From Paulinella micropora (taxonomy: Eukaryota; Cercozoa; Imbricatea; Euglyphida), in the NCBI GenBank assembly GCA_009731375.1, contig BJOX01000237.1, forward strand, positions 126,682 to 190,681: 64,000 nt of DNA, given 5' to 3'. Positions 42,010 to 52,558 of the stretch are shown here, in pieces. Each line of letters starts with the position of its first letter. Within the stretch, counting starts at the first letter, position 1. The notes below the pieces were generated by a model that was not told the origin of the DNA, made no database searches, and saw only the letters and a list, made by a program, of their open reading frames with translations. Made by a program: the position numbers and the translations under genes.

Positions 42010-43258
42010 ATGGCAATTAGGAAACTATGGGAGTTAAGATGGCGGTGGTTTAGGGAGCGGGAGGGTTTATGGAGACAATTCGCCAAGTCGGAGGAGGCGA
42101 GGAACCAATATGTTTTTCTGGCCTTGTTGACGAAGGTGGGGGAGAAATGGGTAGCGGAAAGGGTACATACGGCGTGGGCTTGTGCCACGGGAAAGGCAGC
42201 ACATGCCAAGAAATGGTTGCAAACTCTCCAAGGAAGAGGAGAGGACAGTTGGACACTGTTCGTCGAACAATTGCGGATGCGAGGAATAATCGAGAGGGTG
42301 GAGAATGATGCACCGGGCAACGATTGGGACAGTGAAGAGACACAGGAGTGGCTTAAACAGTTGTGGGAGGACAGAGGCCAGTGGACACAAAAGGACAAGA
42401 AAGAGAGGGCAGCAGGGAGGACGGATATTGGGTTGGGAAGAGAGGCAACAAGTCACACTCAAATGGAGGAAATGGCAGTGGATGAGGAGGTGGAAAGGGT
42501 AACACAGGAACTGAAGATGGCTAGGGAGGTGAGGAGGAAGGCGGAAGACGAGGAGATAGAGGGAGAATTGGTGGTGGAACAAGAGATAAGAGGGGACTCA
42601 GATCATGACTCGGGGAGTCAAGTTAGAGCACTGGCCCAGGCGTGGGAACAGGGACAGGAACGGGCACAACGGCAGAAGGAGGTGGTAGAGGAGGCAAGAT
42701 GGGGAATTATAAGGAAGAGATGGGAGAAGCGAAGTTCAACGAGTACGATGCCGGTTGAGATGAGGGAGCCTTGTTGGAAGCACTTCAAGGAATCAGAGGA
42801 GGCAAGGGGACAGTATACACGAATTAAAGAGATGGAAATGAGACTGGGTGACATGATACAAGACGTTATTTCGTCGGTGGAAACTGCGCTTACGGGCACA
42901 GTGGCAGAGGCTAAGGCTTGGGAGGCCGAATGGCATGACGAACATCCTGCACAATGGAAACAGTTTGTCAGTCGGTTGAGGACTAGATGGGGAGTGTGGA
43001 GGACAACGAATGGCAGTCGGAGGAGACGAGAGAATGGATGATGGCTTTGGGGGCAAAGATTGAGATAAGACACATACAGGAGTTGGCTTTGAGAAGGAAG
43101 CGAAGGAGGAGGAGAAAGAGACAACGGATGAAGAAGAGGCGGAGAGGCCTAACCGCGAAGGAAGTAGGGGGTCTTGGGACCAACGGGAGACAGCGGAAGA
43201 GATGATGGAATGGATGGAAGAGTTAGATAGGGACGTGCTGGAACAGTTTAGCATGTGA
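42010..43258 (+). CDS. Unknown ORF with a tandemly duplicated helical domain
   Basis: The frame 42010-43041, continued after a shift near 43000, encodes two copies of a Trp-rich helical domain. Copy 1 (42040-42350) has WRQFAKSEEARNQY, TGKAAHAKKWL, LFVEQLRMR and SEETQEWLKQL. Copy 2 (42770-43060) has WKHFKESEEARGQY, TGTVAEAKAWE, QFVSRLRTR and SEETREWMMAL. A Glu-rich linker joins them. Poly-G at 43300 and the retroelement A gag follow on the same strand. It could be an extra 5' ORF of element A or an independent gene. No family is recognised. Confidence 0.5.
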
Positions 43259-43299
43259 CAAACGGGAGGGGCAACGGAATCTAATCAGTGAAAAAAAGG

Positions 43300-43319
43300 G
43301 GGGGGGGGGGGGGGGGGGA
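43300..43319. repeat. Poly-G run
   Basis: About 19 G after an A7 run. A homopolymer prone to assembly error. Confidence 0.9.
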
Positions 43320-43496
43320 CGGATACATATTATTAGGAAAGAGGGAGAGAGGACTCGGAAGGCTAGAGGAGGGCAATACAGGGATATTGCAAGGGATGTG
43401 GACAGGATAACGGAGATCATATTGGGAGAAGGACATGTATATATGGGTTTGTGTTCTATCATTAACAATTTCTCCCTTCTACGTTAGTGGCGACGA

Positions 43497-45428
43497 ATGG
43501 CAGACGAGGCGCAAGGCGGGGTACCGCCACCGGTACTACCGATCAGGTTTACGCCACTCAAGAAAGCGGGGCCCTTGCCTATGCGAGTGGACGAGGGGGA
43601 GGACAAGGCGGGGGTGGCGCCGGCGGCTCCTATGACGTATGCGCGGAATCCTCCGATTATGTCCGACCACTTCCTCCAGATGTTGCAGGCGAGCCCGACG
43701 GCTATCGAGATTTACTCACAGCTGAACAGGAACTCGCTCAAAATTGGGACGGACGGACCTGATAAAGGGGCAATTAAGGACGACATCGACGCGTGGAACG
43801 AATTGCAGCTAAAGGCAGGCAAGCCACACTGGGGGCCGGGGATCAAGATGGGGGTGTTGGCCAAAATGACGGAGGCTTTGGCGGTGGCGGTGGGACATCA
43901 CAGGGATCAGATCTCGACGAAGGCGTTGACAGCTTATATGGTACGGCCTATAATGGACGAAGGGGAGGTCATAACCGAAGGAAAAGTGACGGAACTGATG
44001 GCAGCTATTGACCGGCTGATAATGGCAATCCGACAGCAGGACATCAAAGTCACTGCGGCATTCCACGATTGGAATAAGCGCATGATGCTCAATCCGGTTG
44101 ATGACCTGGCGTCGTGGTTGGAGACGGCAAATGCGCCATGGGCGGACGAGGTGAGGAAGGAAGCGGGTTTCTTTACAGAAGCCATGAAGCAATACAACGA
44201 CAGCATGGACGCGATGGGGCACATCAGAGAACGGGGGACGGCACTCAAGAAGCTCTTGGACAACGCGATGAACGGGGTTGCTCTGATGGATGACGCGGTC
44301 CGCAAGGCGACGGTGACGGAACTGCGGATGTGGGTGTATCACCTGTCGTTGGTGAGGGGGTGTGTGGATGGTTGGGTAGCCTGGACTAGGCTTCGGCTGA
44401 AATTAATGGAGGAACCGGAGACGGCGTCACCGGAAAAGAAAAAGAAAAAGAAAAAGAAGAAGAAGAGTAAGAAGAAGAAAAGCGGCTCGGAAGGCTCGGA
44501 GTCGGACGAGGATTCAAAGGAGGAAGGATCGGAGGATGACGAGAAGAATCGCTCGGGTTGGGCGAGTAGTACAAACAGGAGTTCGGTCCAAGGATGGGAG
44601 AAAAGGGGAAAGATAATGAAAGAGTTGAAGGCAAATACGGAGCTGGCAAGGCGGGGGTACGACCAAATCGACCAAAGCCAAGGGGACGACAGGCGATATA
44701 TAAACATGATGCAGCAATTTGCGGTACAGTTCAAGAAACAGCTGCGCGGGGCGCAGAGTGGCAACGATCTGGAATCCATTTGCTTCGTCTTGGCGGACGT
44801 CTTGGGAATTGTTGGGGCTAATTCGGGGTTGTCGAACCAGCTGACGTGGAAGGAAGTCTTCGACAAGGAAGTCAAGGGCAATGTGGCAAGATCGCACTGG
44901 CAGTTCGTGGATGTGATCCATTATGTCTTTGGCGCGGTCTTTGGGTTTGTGGCACTCACCGATGCGGATGAGGAATTGGAAACGGTTCGGGGAGTGCTCC
45001 AGGATAAGGTCAGGGCCCGCGTGCATCTACCGACCTTATTCCAAGCAGTCATGGACGCGTGCCTGATCAACGATGAGCGGAAGGTATACCCGCTAATCTT
45101 GGGGCATGGCTTATGGAGGGAACAGGCGACCAAGAACGTGGTAACGGAGATGCTGACCGCGGGCTTGAGACTGCCGACGCTACCCAACGACAACAAGGTT
45201 AAATGGCAGGACGATGGATCACGATGGACACGAAGACGTCAAGGCAATAAAGACGCTGTTGATGGATCCAGCAATTCTGGCGAAGATGCCAAAGGCTCCA
45301 ATGCGGCAACAACAAGGAGGACGGCAGACCGGTGGGGGCGGCGGCAGTACAAGGGGCCAACAGGGCGGTGGCAGAGCATAACGTGGCACGGGGGGCTTCG
45401 GCGGAGGGAGGACGAGGCCGGGGTCTAA
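43497..45428 (+). CDS. Gag of retroelement A
   Basis: 643 residues from ATG 43497 (MADEAQGGVPPPVLPIRFTP). The first 300 residues are helical capsid-like sequence with many Met/Ala (AAIDRLIMAIRQQDIKVTAA), then a Lys-rich tract (44437-44480, about 17 of 20 Lys), an acidic Ser/Glu stretch, and a second helical region (RRYINMMQQFAVQFKKQLRG, FVDVIHYVFGAVFGFVALTD). The tail is Gly/Arg/Gln-rich and probably binds nucleic acid. The position, directly before the protease and polymerase ORFs, supports a Gag role. No CCHC knuckle is seen. Confidence 0.7.
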   Translation: MADEAQGGVPPPVLPIRFTPLKKAGPLPMRVDEGEDKAGVAPAAPMTYARNPPIMSDHFLQMLQASPTAIEIYSQLNRNSLKIGTDGPDKGAIKDDIDAWNELQLKAGKPHWGPGIKMGVLAKMTEALAVAVGHHRDQISTKALTAYMVRPIMDEGEVITEGKVTELMAAIDRLIMAIRQQDIKVTAAFHDWNKRMMLNPVDDLASWLETANAPWADEVRKEAGFFTEAMKQYNDSMDAMGHIRERGTALKKLLDNAMNGVALMDDAVRKATVTELRMWVYHLSLVRGCVDGWVAWTRLRLKLMEEPETASPEKKKKKKKKKKSKKKKSGSEGSESDEDSKEEGSEDDEKNRSGWASSTNRSSVQGWEKRGKIMKELKANTELARRGYDQIDQSQGDDRRYINMMQQFAVQFKKQLRGAQSGNDLESICFVLADVLGIVGANSGLSNQLTWKEVFDKEVKGNVARSHWQFVDVIHYVFGAVFGFVALTDADEELETVRGVLQDKVRARVHLPTLFQAVMDACLINDERKVYPLILGHGLWREQATKNVVTEMLTAGLRLPTLPNDNKVKWQDDGSRWTRRRQGNKDAVDGSSNSGEDAKGSNAATTRRTADRWGRRQYKGPTGRWQSITWHGGLRRREDEAGV

Positions 45429-45475
45429 CAGGGAAGATCGTCGCCCGCATCCATATGCTCGACCGGCGGAGGTAA

Positions 45476-46252
45476 ATGCGGCACATGGAGCGGGAGGGTT
45501 CAGGCAGAAGGGATCCGGACCACGTGATGGATCCGTCCTTTTACACGAATGCGGCAAGGAATCGGGAGTTGAAGCCGGGCGAGGCAAGATATCCCCCGGA
45601 CGGACTCAGCAATGCACCGGGAGTCCCGAAATATGAGGGACGGGCGTTGAAGGAGAACAGCCATTGGCAAAAGTCGTGCTATTGGCAGATTGGGATATGG
45701 TTCCTACGCCTACGGGGTGAATGCTGCATACACGATGACGCTACATTGTATCACGACAACATGAATAAAGTCTTGCAAGAGGAGCAGGGCGCGGCTATAC
45801 GGGAACTGAAGGAGGCAATTCGACATGGTATGTGGCAGCTGGGGGGATTGGAAAACCTGTTTAACCGGGACGAACTGGACGAGCTGCAACGGTTCAACAC
45901 CGCGAACATCCAGAAATACGGATGGAAGCGTAAGGATCGAGGATCGTACTTGTCCGCGGCGGGATTACGGCAACGAGGTGGTGGTGGCAGAGGACGTGGC
46001 GGTGATCAAGGAAGGGGTCGAGGGGACGCACAACGTTCGGCGGCAACAGGGCCGGGGATGGCCTCAGAGGTACAGGATAAGAGAGAGAAGGTGGAAGGGA
46101 AGGGAAGAAAAGGGGGTGAAGGGAGCAAAGGAACAGTCAACAGTTTCCCGTATGTGCACCCGGATCGACAGGCATTGATTTCAGGGGGCGACGGCGGGTT
46201 TACCGGAGCGACAGGGAGCGGCGGGAGGGGGCACACCCACGCCATCGGGTAG
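45476..46252 (+). CDS. Second Gag-like ORF with degenerate zinc motif and RGG tail
   Basis: 258 residues. The KSCYWQIGIWFLRLRGECCI-H segment resembles, in position and context, the CCCH finger of the matching ORF in element B (57433-57510). It is followed by a helical domain (LKEAIRHGMWQLGGLENLF) and a Gly/Arg-rich region (RQRGGGGRGRGGDQGRGRGD). It is likely the RNA-binding nucleocapsid part of Gag in a separate frame; whether translated by frameshift from Gag or independently is unclear. Confidence 0.55.
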   Translation: MRHMEREGSGRRDPDHVMDPSFYTNAARNRELKPGEARYPPDGLSNAPGVPKYEGRALKENSHWQKSCYWQIGIWFLRLRGECCIHDDATLYHDNMNKVLQEEQGAAIRELKEAIRHGMWQLGGLENLFNRDELDELQRFNTANIQKYGWKRKDRGSYLSAAGLRQRGGGGRGRGGDQGRGRGDAQRSAATGPGMASEVQDKREKVEGKGRKGGEGSKGTVNSFPYVHPDRQALISGGDGGFTGATGSGGRGHTHAIG

Positions 46253-46814
46253 GATGATATCCGTGGAGGAAATGGAACAAAAACATGAACGGAAACATGG
46301 CATATTTGAACAGGAACGGACGCCGAGGGAGGAGGAGGCGCGCGACGGCGTGAGGATAAAGATGACGTCGTGATCACGGGGGAAGGCAAAACAGGTGAGG
46401 AACATATCAACACGGAACATAAGGGTATGCGGCGGGATTTGATGGCTGATAGGGGAACGAAGACGGCAAGAACGCCCGCTGCTCCGGCGGGTAGATGGAG
46501 CGGGGTACGGCAGCCCATCCAGGGGGATGGCAAAGTAGAACGACAGTCCATAGATCTGACTGGGGAATGACCAGAAAACGGATGAGAGCAACAGAGAGGG
46601 AGAGAGAGGGCAGGGCACACGACAAACGGCAGAAGGCAGAGGAGCGGACTCGTGGGGATGGAACGGGAGCAAACCGGGAAGAACAGAGGATAAGGATAAC
46701 GGAGCTATAGACGATAAGGGCGAGAAGGGGGCTAAGGGGGAAGTAGGGAGTAAGGAGGATAAGGGAGAGAGGCGGGAAATAGGGGATCAGAGGAGAGAGA
46801 ACATAGATAAGGCT

Positions 46815-47552
46815 ATGGACCAGGGGTCGGAAGGGAAAATGGGACTCAATGGAGGGGATGAGGGGAAAGAACGGGAGCGGAACCGACTTATCCTCCAGAC
46901 ATACCAAAAGATCGCGGAACGCGCGGATGCAATGAGTCCTAGGAGAATGGTTAATTCAATTAAAAGAGCTGATTTCCCTTTAGCCTACACGAAGGTGGAA
47001 ATTGTCGAGTTGGGCGGGTATGAGGTCTTTGGCAATGACACGATGGCGGCGATCAGTGTCATGGGGAGGAGCTTTCAGGACAAGTATGGGGGACAGCAGT
47101 GGTATCGGCAGGCACTGCGGCGCACGCAGGGATGGGTGAGTGGAGTGTCGGGATCGACACCGATCACGGGCACGATGTTGCTGAATTTTCGGCTCTCCGA
47201 CGGCTCGGTCTATATCCACAAGTTTTGGGTGGTACCAGCATACACGGGGGGCTTGTTGTGGAGCTTGGACGCGCTCAGACGAATGCGCACGTCCATCGAC
47301 TGTGCGGGGTATACGGTGCGATATGGAGCGGACGAAAACGCACCGGTGTACAAGATAGTGCACTTGTCGACAGACGACCAACCTCAAGGCAAGGAGGATG
47401 AATGGACGGCGAGTAGTTTTGCGGCAGTGAAGATCGTAATGTCGGAAGAGGCAGCGGCTGACGAGGCAGCATGCGAGGTTTTGCGGTGGGGGACCCTAAA
47501 GCAACGGATGAGGAGAGCGAATTGGAGGACGAATGGACGCCAAATCAGATAG
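46815..47552 (+). CDS. Retropepsin-like protease with DTMA active site
   Basis: 245 residues. YEVFGNDTMAAISVMGRSF is the active-site region, with DTMA in place of the usual D-[ST]-G-A. A flap-like stretch GSTPITGTMLLNFRLSDGSV and the second conserved block WSLDALRRMRTSIDCAG (normally LGxDxL...xID) follow. The same DTMA occurs in element B, so it is not a random mutation. It should release Gag and Pol products. It overlaps the polymerase ORF by 82 bases in the -1 frame (47471-47552), compatible with -1 frameshifting. Confidence 0.7.
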   Translation: MDQGSEGKMGLNGGDEGKERERNRLILQTYQKIAERADAMSPRRMVNSIKRADFPLAYTKVEIVELGGYEVFGNDTMAAISVMGRSFQDKYGGQQWYRQALRRTQGWVSGVSGSTPITGTMLLNFRLSDGSVYIHKFWVVPAYTGGLLWSLDALRRMRTSIDCAGYTVRYGADENAPVYKIVHLSTDDQPQGKEDEWTASSFAAVKIVMSEEAAADEAACEVLRWGTLKQRMRRANWRTNGRQIR

Positions 47553-49890
47553 TGGCATTGTGCGACATGCGGCTGGAACACTTGATAGAACAACGGAGAT
47601 TGGCCACAGACGGTTTCCCGATACACGGCCGTAATTTGGGGGACCAACACAAAGAAATGGATGGCAGGACGTTGCCAATTGCACAGTACGTGGTATGTAA
47701 CATGGCAAAGCCGAGTCAGGTGAAGACGGGAATTATCGAGTTCCTCAAGGATAAGTGGGACGATCCCATTATGGTCGACTCGGTGGCAGGAATCAAGAAG
47801 GCGCTGAAGAATCGGATTTCCCTTGGGGATTTCACGATAGTGCTTCCGGTGGGCAGACGAACGGAAATGTGGTGGTATGATATCGAGGATTTCTTGGTTC
47901 AGGATCCGATACCTATACCGAGTCGGACGCAGAAGCTCGTTATAGCGTGTCGTTTGGGTTCGAGAAAAGCGGCAAGGAAATATCGGGAGGAACTCCTTAC
48001 ACGGGATTTGGCCGCAATCCGAGATGAAGCGTTCACTCATATTTCGAGGGTATATCATCGCACACATGCGATACTATACGCAATGATGATCGATCAGCTG
48101 GCCAGATATGCGGATCAGGAGAGGCAAACGCCTGCCCTGTACCGGTCTAGAGAAGGGTTCGAGGAAGATGGCGAGGAGGCCACGGTAGACGACATAGCGG
48201 GCAAGGCGACGAACGAACAAATCAAGGAGGAAACGGATAAGGCTCGGGCGGCCTTGCGGGAACAGGCAAAACAGTGGCAGGGAAGTGAAAAGTCTAAGGA
48301 GGACGTCTTGGCGATGATGGATCAACACATGGAAGTGTTCGGGCCGTTGGAGGGAGGTTCGGTCAAGCATCACACGGCAAGGTTCTATAGGGAGATGGGA
48401 CAGGAGGTACCAGGAATAGGACGGCCTTCTCGACTCAGTTATCACGAGGATAAAATTGCCAGGGAGATGACGGCGGAATTGTTGGAGAAGGGGCTGATAG
48501 AGGAGCGGTTGTCAGAATACTCCTCGCCGGTGCGGATGGCGCCGAAGCCAGATGGCACATTGCGGATGTGCATAAACTACTGGAAGATCAATCAGATCAT
48601 AAAGAAGATCGAAATGCCGGTACGAATGTGCGACGAGGGGTGGAAGTATTGCGGAAGGCGAAAATATATTCCACTCTGGATCTGAAAAGCGGGTTTTGGC
48701 AAATTCCATTGGCGGAGGAAAGTCGATACCTCACGGCGTTCATGGTAGGCATGACGACTTACGTCTGGAAGGTTTTGCCGATGGGGCTCAAGGTGGCTCC
48801 AGGGATTTTCCAAAAGGCGATGACCGAGATGTTGGGAAGCAAGTTTCGGGACGAGGAGTTTGCCTTCAAACATGGTGACACGTCGACATATGCCTTTGCA
48901 TACTTGGATGATGTCATTATATACTCTAACTCGGTGGAAGAACATATGGAACACCTCAGGGACATCATGCGGTGGATTAAGGCGTTCGGTTTCCGGCTAA
49001 ATGCCAAGAAGTGCCACTTCATGCAGAAACGGATTCAATATTTGGGATACGATATTGAGAACGGAACATGCACAATCGCGGCTAAGAAGCGGGAGGCACT
49101 GGCGGACATGCCAATACCGCAGAATAAATCCGATCTACATTCGTTCGTGTCGTTGGCACAGTATTACGGGGAGTTTATCCCAAACTTCGCCAACCGGGCG
49201 GAGCCCATACGGAAACACATGAAGGAATTCAAAGGGGATTGGGCAAACCCGAACGAGTGGGGAGAGAAGGTCTTGGAAGCGATAAAGGATTTGCGGGAGA
49301 CGATTCTGAAGGATCCATTGACGGAAGATGGAACGGTTCTGAGGCTGCCGGACTTTGAGGCACCCTTTATTCTGGATACGGACGCGTCGGCCTACGCGAT
49401 AGGAGGAGTGCTTCAGCAAGCGGACGAAAAGGGGCGATTGCGACCGGTAATGTTCCTTAGTCGACGTATGTCGAGTGCGGAAAGGCAATACTGCACCAGA
49501 CAGCGGGAGGCACTAGCTATTGTCTGGGGCTTCAAGCGGTTGCGAGAATATTTATGGGGGGCGAAGGAAACGAGAGTGAGGACGGATCACAACAACCTCC
49601 GGTGGTTGATGTCGCAGGACCACACGGGACAGTTAGCGCGGTGGCAACAGGAGTTGTCGGAATACGACTTCCAGATAGAGTACATCAAGGGCAAGGAAAA
49701 CTTTTTGGCTGATCACCAGTCACGGTCTGGGGGCACGGCGGAGGATGGGGGATCACGGGGAAAGACGGGGGCGGAACAACGACAACACCAGGCGCCAGAG
49801 GTGTTCACGGTCAAACCGATATGGGATGGGGAAAAGCGGAAAGGGATGAACCTGACGCGATTTAGTTCACCACGGCGGCGGCAGTCTTGA
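47471..49890 (+). CDS. Reverse transcriptase-RNase H of element A (one frameshift)
   Basis: The first 290 residues hold a domain shared with element B (FTIVLPVGRRTEMWWYD, PIPIPSRTQKLVIACRLGSR). The RT begins at EKGLIEERLSEYSSPVRMAP, has FAYLDDVIIYS as active site near 48895 and VLPMGLKVAPGIFQ as primer grip region. RNase H follows with FILDTDASAYAIGGVL, RQREALAIVWGFK, RTDHNNLRWLM and ENFLADHQSR. The frame shifts once near 48637 in a G run; one added base restores it. Typical Ty3 order and lengths. Confidence 0.88.
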
Positions 49891-51672
49891 CGGTATGGGG
49901 AGACAAGAAGCCGATGAACGGTATGATATACGCGGAGGAAGTGTCGGCAGCGTACAAGTTTCGTACGTCGGGGGGAGGAGAAAAACAGGAACATGAGAGG
50001 GACCTCAGGCTGTACGAGGCGGCTAGTAAGGCACCACGAGAGTGCTGTGAGAAGCACGAGGACCAATGCGCGAAGGACAGTCTCGAGGAATACGAGTGGG
50101 ACGCGGCGTTGCACGCCGGAAAGAGAGGCGGAGGAGATGGAAACGCCAGGGTTTCCATGGCGGCAGATGCCAATGGTTGGCAACATAATGGTCAGCCCTA
50201 AGGCAGAAGGGGAGCCATTGTTACCGGAACAGGAGGACGTGACGGTGTTGGAGAAGACGCATCCCAGCCGGGTGGCTTTGGACTTGGAGACGGATACGCA
50301 AGTCAAGTTTGCTTCGGTACACAAGTTCCGGAGCCTGACCAGCAAGGCGAAGGAATTCAAGGCACTAATCCAACACGTGAAGAACCCGACGCCGGAAACA
50401 CGTACTGAGGCAGTGAAGCGGCAGCTAAAGACGCACACGTATTCGGATGGGCTGATCTGGTATATGGGCACGGACGGCAGACACAAGGAAAACCCGGAAA
50501 GGTGGACGGTGTGGGTACCACCGGCATTACGGCATGTGATTATGATCGGGGCACATAACTGTCCAATGCAGAGTCATCCAGGATTGGAAAGGATGAAATG
50601 GTCGCTGACAAGGAAGTTCTACTGGGGAAGTATGAGTAAGGATGTGGAACGATTCATCAACGGCTGCGCGCCGTGCCAGAGAGCAAACACGCCATATGAC
50701 GCAACCAAGGGTTTGCTCGGACAGTACGAGGTCATGAGCGACATTTTCGAGACGATCCACATGGACTATGTGGGCCCTCTACCGGAAGCGGGCGACGGGG
50801 GGTTCAAGTACATACTTACGGCCATTGACAGGGCATCGAATTACGTGATCACGGTACCCACTAAGGACGAGACCAAGGAAACGACCGCTAAGGCTCTGAT
50901 CGACCACGTTTTCTGCAGGATCGGAGTTCCAAGGAAGATCATATCAGACAGAGGGAGTTCGTTCATCAACTGGCTCTCGAACGAACTCAGTGCATATTTT
51001 GGGTTTCAATGGAACTACGTTACGGCATAAAGTCCAATGGCAAACGGGAAAATCGAGCGGATGCACAAGACGATGAAGGCATCCTTGAAAATCTATTGCC
51101 AGAACAACCAGAAGATGTGGCCGGAGACGGTGCAGGCTTTTACGTTTGCGGTTAACAACTTGGGCTCCTCGTTTTTGCGAGGAAGCGTTNNNNNNNNNNT
51201 TTTGGGAGGAAGCGTTCGGCTTTGCCCGAATCAACTGGTACATGGAAGGGTGTTGAACACATTTACGGATCGCTTCAAGGACACGGCTTTATATGACCCG
51301 ACGGAATTGATGGCATGCCGCCTGCGGGCAATAGCGGAGGCTGAGCACATCGTCCGGAAGCAGCACGAGGCTGCTATGAGGAGGAAGGACGACAAGGGGC
51401 AGCAAAAGTTCCGACATGTGGAATTCAACGTGGGAGACACGGTCTTGTTATACGTCCCGAGCATCCCGGTGGGTATGTCGGCGAAGTTGTATGAAAAGTT
51501 GCAGGGGCCGTATCAGGTGGTGCAGCAAACTGCGGCATACAGCTACAAAATCCGCCATCAGCGAACGGCAAAAAAGCAGATCGTGCATGTACGACGGCTG
51601 GTCAAGTTCTCACCGTTCCTATTGGATTACGAGACGGACGCGCAGGCACTGGCGCGCACGACGGATGACTAG
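49887..51672 (+). CDS. Integrase of element A (nonsense and frameshift)
   Basis: A linker in a shifted frame (49887-50150) is followed by the H-H-C-C zinc finger (AHNCPMQSHPGLER...FINGCAPCQR, 50550-50690), the catalytic triad in IHMDYVGPL, ISDRGSSF and NGKIERMHK, and a C-terminal GPY-type domain (KLYEKLQGPYQVVQ). An in-frame TAA (51028-51030) sits just before the catalytic Glu motif. A 10-N gap at 51190-51199 is flanked by near-identical 17-bp ends, so a few residues appear twice there. Catalyses insertion of the cDNA. Confidence 0.87.
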
Positions 51673-51745
51673 GGCAACCCGACACCTTTGCTTACTCGTT
51701 TGCAGCGGGCGGAAGAGTTGGCGAGGTTGAGGGACCAGCTTTTGT

Positions 51746-52558
51746 ATGAACCGGAAGAGGAGGAGAAACAAAGGTTGCGGGATGCAATTGCGGAGCTGGA
51801 AAAGGGCTCTCCACGAACGAGGATCCAGGAGACAGCGCCAGGAAGGCGAAGGCGTGAACGGCAAGGAGGAGACTAAGGAGCGGAAGGAGGAGCCGGAGGG
51901 CTCGGAGGGAGTGCTACGGAAGGAAACAAAGGAGGAGGGGAGGGAGGAGAAGGAGCAGCAGCGGGCACAGGCGGCCCGTCCGAGACCACCACCGGAGGGA
52001 GGGGATGGAGGTGGATCGCGTCCACAGTCAGAAAAGTGGTTGGTCGACCCGACAAAGATAGATAAAATCCGCTGGAGAGTCGGCAAGTATTATTTGATGC
52101 GACCTGCAGATAGAAAGGTCTCGGATGATACGCTGGATGACTTCTATGTCATGCGGATATTGAGGGTCGGAGGACGTACGAGGTCCAAAGCGGCGGTGGG
52201 CATTGCCCCAGTAATGCAGTTCTGGAGGAGCGATGATGGGACCAACATGGAAAGGGACCGTCGGTTCAGTCCAGTTTTTCTGGAAAACTGGGGGCAGAAA
52301 CGGGAGACTTGGGATGTCCGCATCCAGTTGGATGACAAGGACCACATGCCCTATACGGTGCAATCACGACCTAGGGAGGTTCTGGACATACCATTTGACC
52401 TCACGGACGAGCGGCGAATCCCCACGTTCATCTGGGATGAGGTGGAGGAGAGAGGCTGGCCCTTTGAGATTATCGGGGCACCACCGGCACAGGTGGGATC
52501 GAGGGGAAGGAAGCGTCCCTCGGGGACGGAGCGGAGGACGAGGAGGGGAAGGAGATGA
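51746..52558 (+). CDS. C-terminal ORF of element A, BAH/chromo-like
   Basis: The first part is low complexity (Glu, Arg, Gly, Pro). The folded part, RWRVGKYYLMRPADRKVSDD followed by DFYVMRILRVGGRT and APVMQFWRSDDG, resembles the opening strands of BAH-like domains (VGDxVLxR...YxVxRIxxI). It ends in an Arg-rich tail. Chromatin-reading modules at the end of integrase regions direct insertion in other elements, so targeting is a possible role, inferred only. Confidence 0.45.
   Translation: MNRKRRRNKGCGMQLRSWKRALHERGSRRQRQEGEGVNGKEETKERKEEPEGSEGVLRKETKEEGREEKEQQRAQAARPRPPPEGGDGGGSRPQSEKWLVDPTKIDKIRWRVGKYYLMRPADRKVSDDTLDDFYVMRILRVGGRTRSKAAVGIAPVMQFWRSDDGTNMERDRRFSPVFLENWGQKRETWDVRIQLDDKDHMPYTVQSRPREVLDIPFDLTDERRIPTFIWDEVEERGWPFEIIGAPPAQVGSRGRKRPSGTERRTRRGRR

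Larger units (their letters stand above)
43488..52558 (+). mobile_element. Ty3-like retroelement A
   Basis: Gag, a second Gag-like ORF, protease, RT-RNase H, integrase and a C-terminal ORF in the Ty3/gypsy order, all on the + strand. No matching pair of LTRs was found. TGG directly after TTCTACGTTAG at 43488 could start a primer-binding site, but I cannot assign a tRNA. Frameshifts near 48637 and 49.9-50.1 kb and a nonsense codon at 51028 indicate a dead copy or sequence errors. Confidence 0.85.

Noticed and set aside
43488-43505. Primer-binding site after TTCTACGTTAG
   Set aside because: It begins TGG, but I could not match it to a tRNA 3' end and found no second LTR.
44400-44881. Minus-strand frame opposite the element A gag
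   Set aside because: A shadow of the Lys/Ser-rich Gag region, with no domain and no splice or promoter context.
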